Below, piece after piece: positions 62,003 through 64,000 of a stretch of 64,000 bases of DNA; position 1 is the stretch's first letter, and each line of letters opens with the position of its first letter. Source of the stretch: CAXXOK01 sp963678055. Lineage in GTDB: Bacteria; Bacillota; Clostridia; Christensenellales; Aristaeellaceae. The stretch covers positions 1,054,001 to 1,118,000 of the forward strand of contig OY782679.1 in assembly GCA_963678055.1 (NCBI GenBank), read 5' to 3'. A model generated the notes under the pieces. It searched no databases and was not told the origin of the DNA. It saw only the letters and a list, made by a program, of their open reading frames with translations. The position numbers and the translations under genes are program-made.

Positions 62003-63298
62003 TTGTCTTCATTTACGCTTAGAGACGGGCTGGAACTGGGTACGGCAAGCGCAGCCACGCAGGTGGAAGGCGGAGACCTAAACCACAGCTGGATGGACTG
62101 GGCTACCAGAGGGCACATCAAGGATGGGTCCTCGCCCGCGCGTGCCAATGACCACTGGAACCGCTGGCGGGAAGATGACCAGCTCATGGTCGAAATGGGC
62201 ATGCAAATCGCCCGCATCGGTGTGGAGTGGGCACGGATTGAGCCCATGGAGGGCGTGTTTGATCAGCGGGCCATCGACCGCTATGTGCAGGAAGTCCGCT
62301 GGTTGAACAAGCATGGCATCAAACCGCTGGTTACGCTGCACCACTTTACCAATCCCATATGGTTTGAGGACATGGGCGCGTTTGAAAAACGTAACAATGT
62401 GCAGTATTTCCTGCGCTTTGTGACCAAGATAGTCAATGCGCTGGGCACAGAGGTGAATGAATATATCACCATCAATGAACCCAATGTCTATGCAGTGCAG
62501 GGATACTTCACTGGCGAATGGCCGCCGGGCAAGAAAAGCTTTTTCAAGGCTGTACAGGTCATGTCGGTGCTTACGGTGGCGCATGTGCAGGCGTATCAGC
62601 TCATCCATGCGCTGCAAAAGGGCATGGGCATGCTGAATACGCGCGTAAGTTTTGCCATGAATATGCATGTGTTTGAGCCGGATAACCCGCACAAGTTTAA
62701 ACACAGGCTGGTGAGCTATTTAATTGACCGCTTTTACCAAACGGCGATATCACAGGCGATGGTTCTGGGAAAATTCCGCTGGCCCATGCGCAATTTGGGC
62801 AAGATTAAAAAGGGTCTCTACTGGGATTTTATCGCGTTAAACTACTATAACCGCACCACGGTGAGCGGCTTTCGCGTGGGGACCCGCAAGGGCGCGCCGG
62901 TGAACGACCTGAACTGGGAAGTGTATCCCCAGGGCATTGTGGATTGCCTGCGCAAACTGTACGCGCTGCACAAGTTGCCCATCTATATTACCGAAAACGG
63001 TACCTGCGACAACAGCGATTCGTTCCGCGCGCGGTACCTGCACGAGCATCTTTTAGCGCTGACAAAATCCGGCTTGCCGGTGAAGCGTTATTATCATTGG
63101 TGCTTTACGGATAATTTTGAATGGGTGGAGGGCGAAAGTGCGCGTTTCGGGCTGGTGCATGTAGACTATCAAACCCAGCAGCGCACGGTGAAGCGTTCCG
63201 GGGCGTTCTTTTCAAAAATCATACAAAACGGCGGCGTGACCGAGGAGATGTACGATGAATTTGTAGCATCGCAGCAGTATCCCGTCAACGCCAAATAG
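62003..63298 (+). CDS. GH1 beta-glycosidase
   Basis: A 431-residue cytoplasmic retaining beta-glycosidase. The acid/base Glu159 lies in 'TINEPN' and the nucleophile Glu331 in 'YITENGT', both classic GH1 motifs; 'ATQVEGG' (about 18-24) near the start also fits. The start is TTG 62003, eight bases after GGGAGG; the longer in-frame reading back to 61829 would run through the pstS terminator. The length is slightly below the usual 440-480. Whether it prefers beta-glucosides, 6-phospho-beta-glucosides or beta-galactosides cannot be fixed from motifs alone. The GH13 gene follows after 11 bases. Confidence 0.93.
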   Translation: MSSFTLRDGLELGTASAATQVEGGDLNHSWMDWATRGHIKDGSSPARANDHWNRWREDDQLMVEMGMQIARIGVEWARIEPMEGVFDQRAIDRYVQEVRWLNKHGIKPLVTLHHFTNPIWFEDMGAFEKRNNVQYFLRFVTKIVNALGTEVNEYITINEPNVYAVQGYFTGEWPPGKKSFFKAVQVMSVLTVAHVQAYQLIHALQKGMGMLNTRVSFAMNMHVFEPDNPHKFKHRLVSYLIDRFYQTAISQAMVLGKFRWPMRNLGKIKKGLYWDFIALNYYNRTTVSGFRVGTRKGAPVNDLNWEVYPQGIVDCLRKLYALHKLPIYITENGTCDNSDSFRARYLHEHLLALTKSGLPVKRYYHWCFTDNFEWVEGESARFGLVHVDYQTQQRTVKRSGAFFSKIIQNGGVTEEMYDEFVASQQYPVNAK

Positions 63299-63309
63299 GG
63301 GAGACACGC

Positions 63310-64000
63310 ATGGCGCAATGGTGGCAGGACAGGGTCGTTTACCAGATTTACCCAAGAAGTTTTCAGGATTCCAATGGCGATGGTATTGGCGATATTCCGG
63401 GCATTATCTCCCGACTGGATGAACTGGAGAAACTCGGCGTTGGTGTGCTTTGGCTGTCACCGGTCTACTGCTCGCCGGATGCCGACAACGGCTATGACAT
63501 CAGCGATTATAAGGATATCAATCCCAAGTTCGGCACTATCCAGGACATGGACCGCTTGTTTGCTGAGGCAAAACAGCATGATATCAAAATTATCATGGAT
63601 TTGGTGATTAACCATACCTCCGACGAGCATGTATGGTTTCAGAAAAGCCGCGATCGCATGGAGCCGTACACCGATTATTACATCTGGAAACCGGCCAAAG
63701 CGGATGGAAGCCCGCCAAACAACTGGACGAGCTTTTTCATGGGCACGGTTTGGACTTGGGATGACAAGCGCGGAGAGTATTACCTGCACCTGTTTGATGA
63801 AAAACAGCCCGATCTGAACTGGCGAAACCCTCGTGTGATGGCGGAGGTCAAGGATATTCTGCGGTTCTGGCTATCGCGCGGAGCAGCAGGGTTCCGCTGC
63901 GATGTAATCAACGTGCTGTATAAGGCCTCGTATGCCGATGGTAAGCCGCGCGCAGCCGTGCGCGGGCTGGAGCACTATAAATCGCGCGATGAAAACCATG
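63310..64000 (+). CDS. GH13 alpha-glucosidase, N-terminal part (cut by window edge)
   Basis: The first 230 residues of a GH13 enzyme of the oligo-1,6-glucosidase/alpha-glucosidase/trehalose-6-phosphate hydrolase group: 'WWQDRVVYQIYPRSFQDSNG' (4-23), region I 'DLVINHTSDEH' (about 97-107), and region II 'GFRCDVINVL' with the catalytic nucleophile Asp198. The reading frame is still open at the window end, so region III (acid/base Glu) is not seen. ATG 63310 follows GGGAG. Paired with the GH1 gene, it suggests intracellular breakdown of imported oligosaccharides. Confidence 0.93.
   Translation, partial: MAQWWQDRVVYQIYPRSFQDSNGDGIGDIPGIISRLDELEKLGVGVLWLSPVYCSPDADNGYDISDYKDINPKFGTIQDMDRLFAEAKQHDIKIIMDLVINHTSDEHVWFQKSRDRMEPYTDYYIWKPAKADGSPPNNWTSFFMGTVWTWDDKRGEYYLHLFDEKQPDLNWRNPRVMAEVKDILRFWLSRGAAGFRCDVINVLYKASYADGKPRAAVRGLEHYKSRDENH

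Overview
The window looks like a chromosomal segment from an anaerobic, low-copy-mobile-DNA Firmicute of the class Clostridia, with a moderately high G+C content (judged by eye, not computed). The reasons are: a dnaG-rpoD-trmK-nif3 block, a T-box leader before pheST, HPr kinase, type III glutamine synthetase, pyruvate phosphate dikinase, a flavodiiron protein, a sodium-pumping decarboxylase subunit, strong AGGAGG ribosome binding sites and many TTG/GTG starts. I see no insertion sequence, prophage, CRISPR array or rRNA. The lineage below class level cannot be settled from the sequence; Christensenellales or Oscillospirales would fit.

Layout. 1-12.7 kb (minus strand): decarboxylase subunit, thioesterase, pyrimidine nucleoside phosphorylase, zinc-ribbon coiled-coil protein, Nif3, TrmK, RpoD, DnaG, dGTPase-like protein, then pheST with its T-box. 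12.9-21.6 kb: a secreted protein built from two tandem copies of a two-domain unit, RNase P RNA, a degenerate GH127-like protein coupled to a tRNA dihydrouridine synthase, and two related exported proteins. 21.7-25.9 kb: a nitrogen locus with type III glutamine synthetase and an ammonium channel fused to a P-II domain, each behind a structured leader. 25.9-35.7 kb: a P60-like secreted protein, SOS-type dinB, an acetyltransferase, mfd-pth-glmU (the last with a decayed first domain), recO and a VOC protein. 35.7-44.5 kb (minus): asnS, ROK kinase, hprK, HAD phosphatase, tadA, then accessory enzymes and a UbiA prenyltransferase. 44.5-53.8 kb: initiator and elongator tRNA-Met genes, ppdK, a MutM-like protein, fprA, a diguanylate cyclase, a Rieske protein and glmS. 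53.8-61.9 kb: a CNNM/CorC-type membrane protein and the whole phosphate regulon core (phoR-phoB-phoU-pstB-pstA-pstC, divergent from pstS). 62-64 kb: GH1 and GH13 glycosidases.

How the parts work together. The Pst/Pho block is self-contained: the transporter, its PhoU adaptor and the PhoBR two-component system lie in one tightly overlapping operon, and both this operon and divergent pstS carry 11-bp-spaced Pho-box repeats. The most unusual protein is PstS itself: its two halves are in swapped order (circular permutation) and it has no lipobox cysteine. The nitrogen locus links ammonium uptake, P-II sensing (lacking the usual uridylylated tyrosine) and glutamine synthesis. HPr kinase, ROK glucokinase, ppdK and the terminal glycosidases point to sugar fermentation with classical Gram-positive catabolite control.
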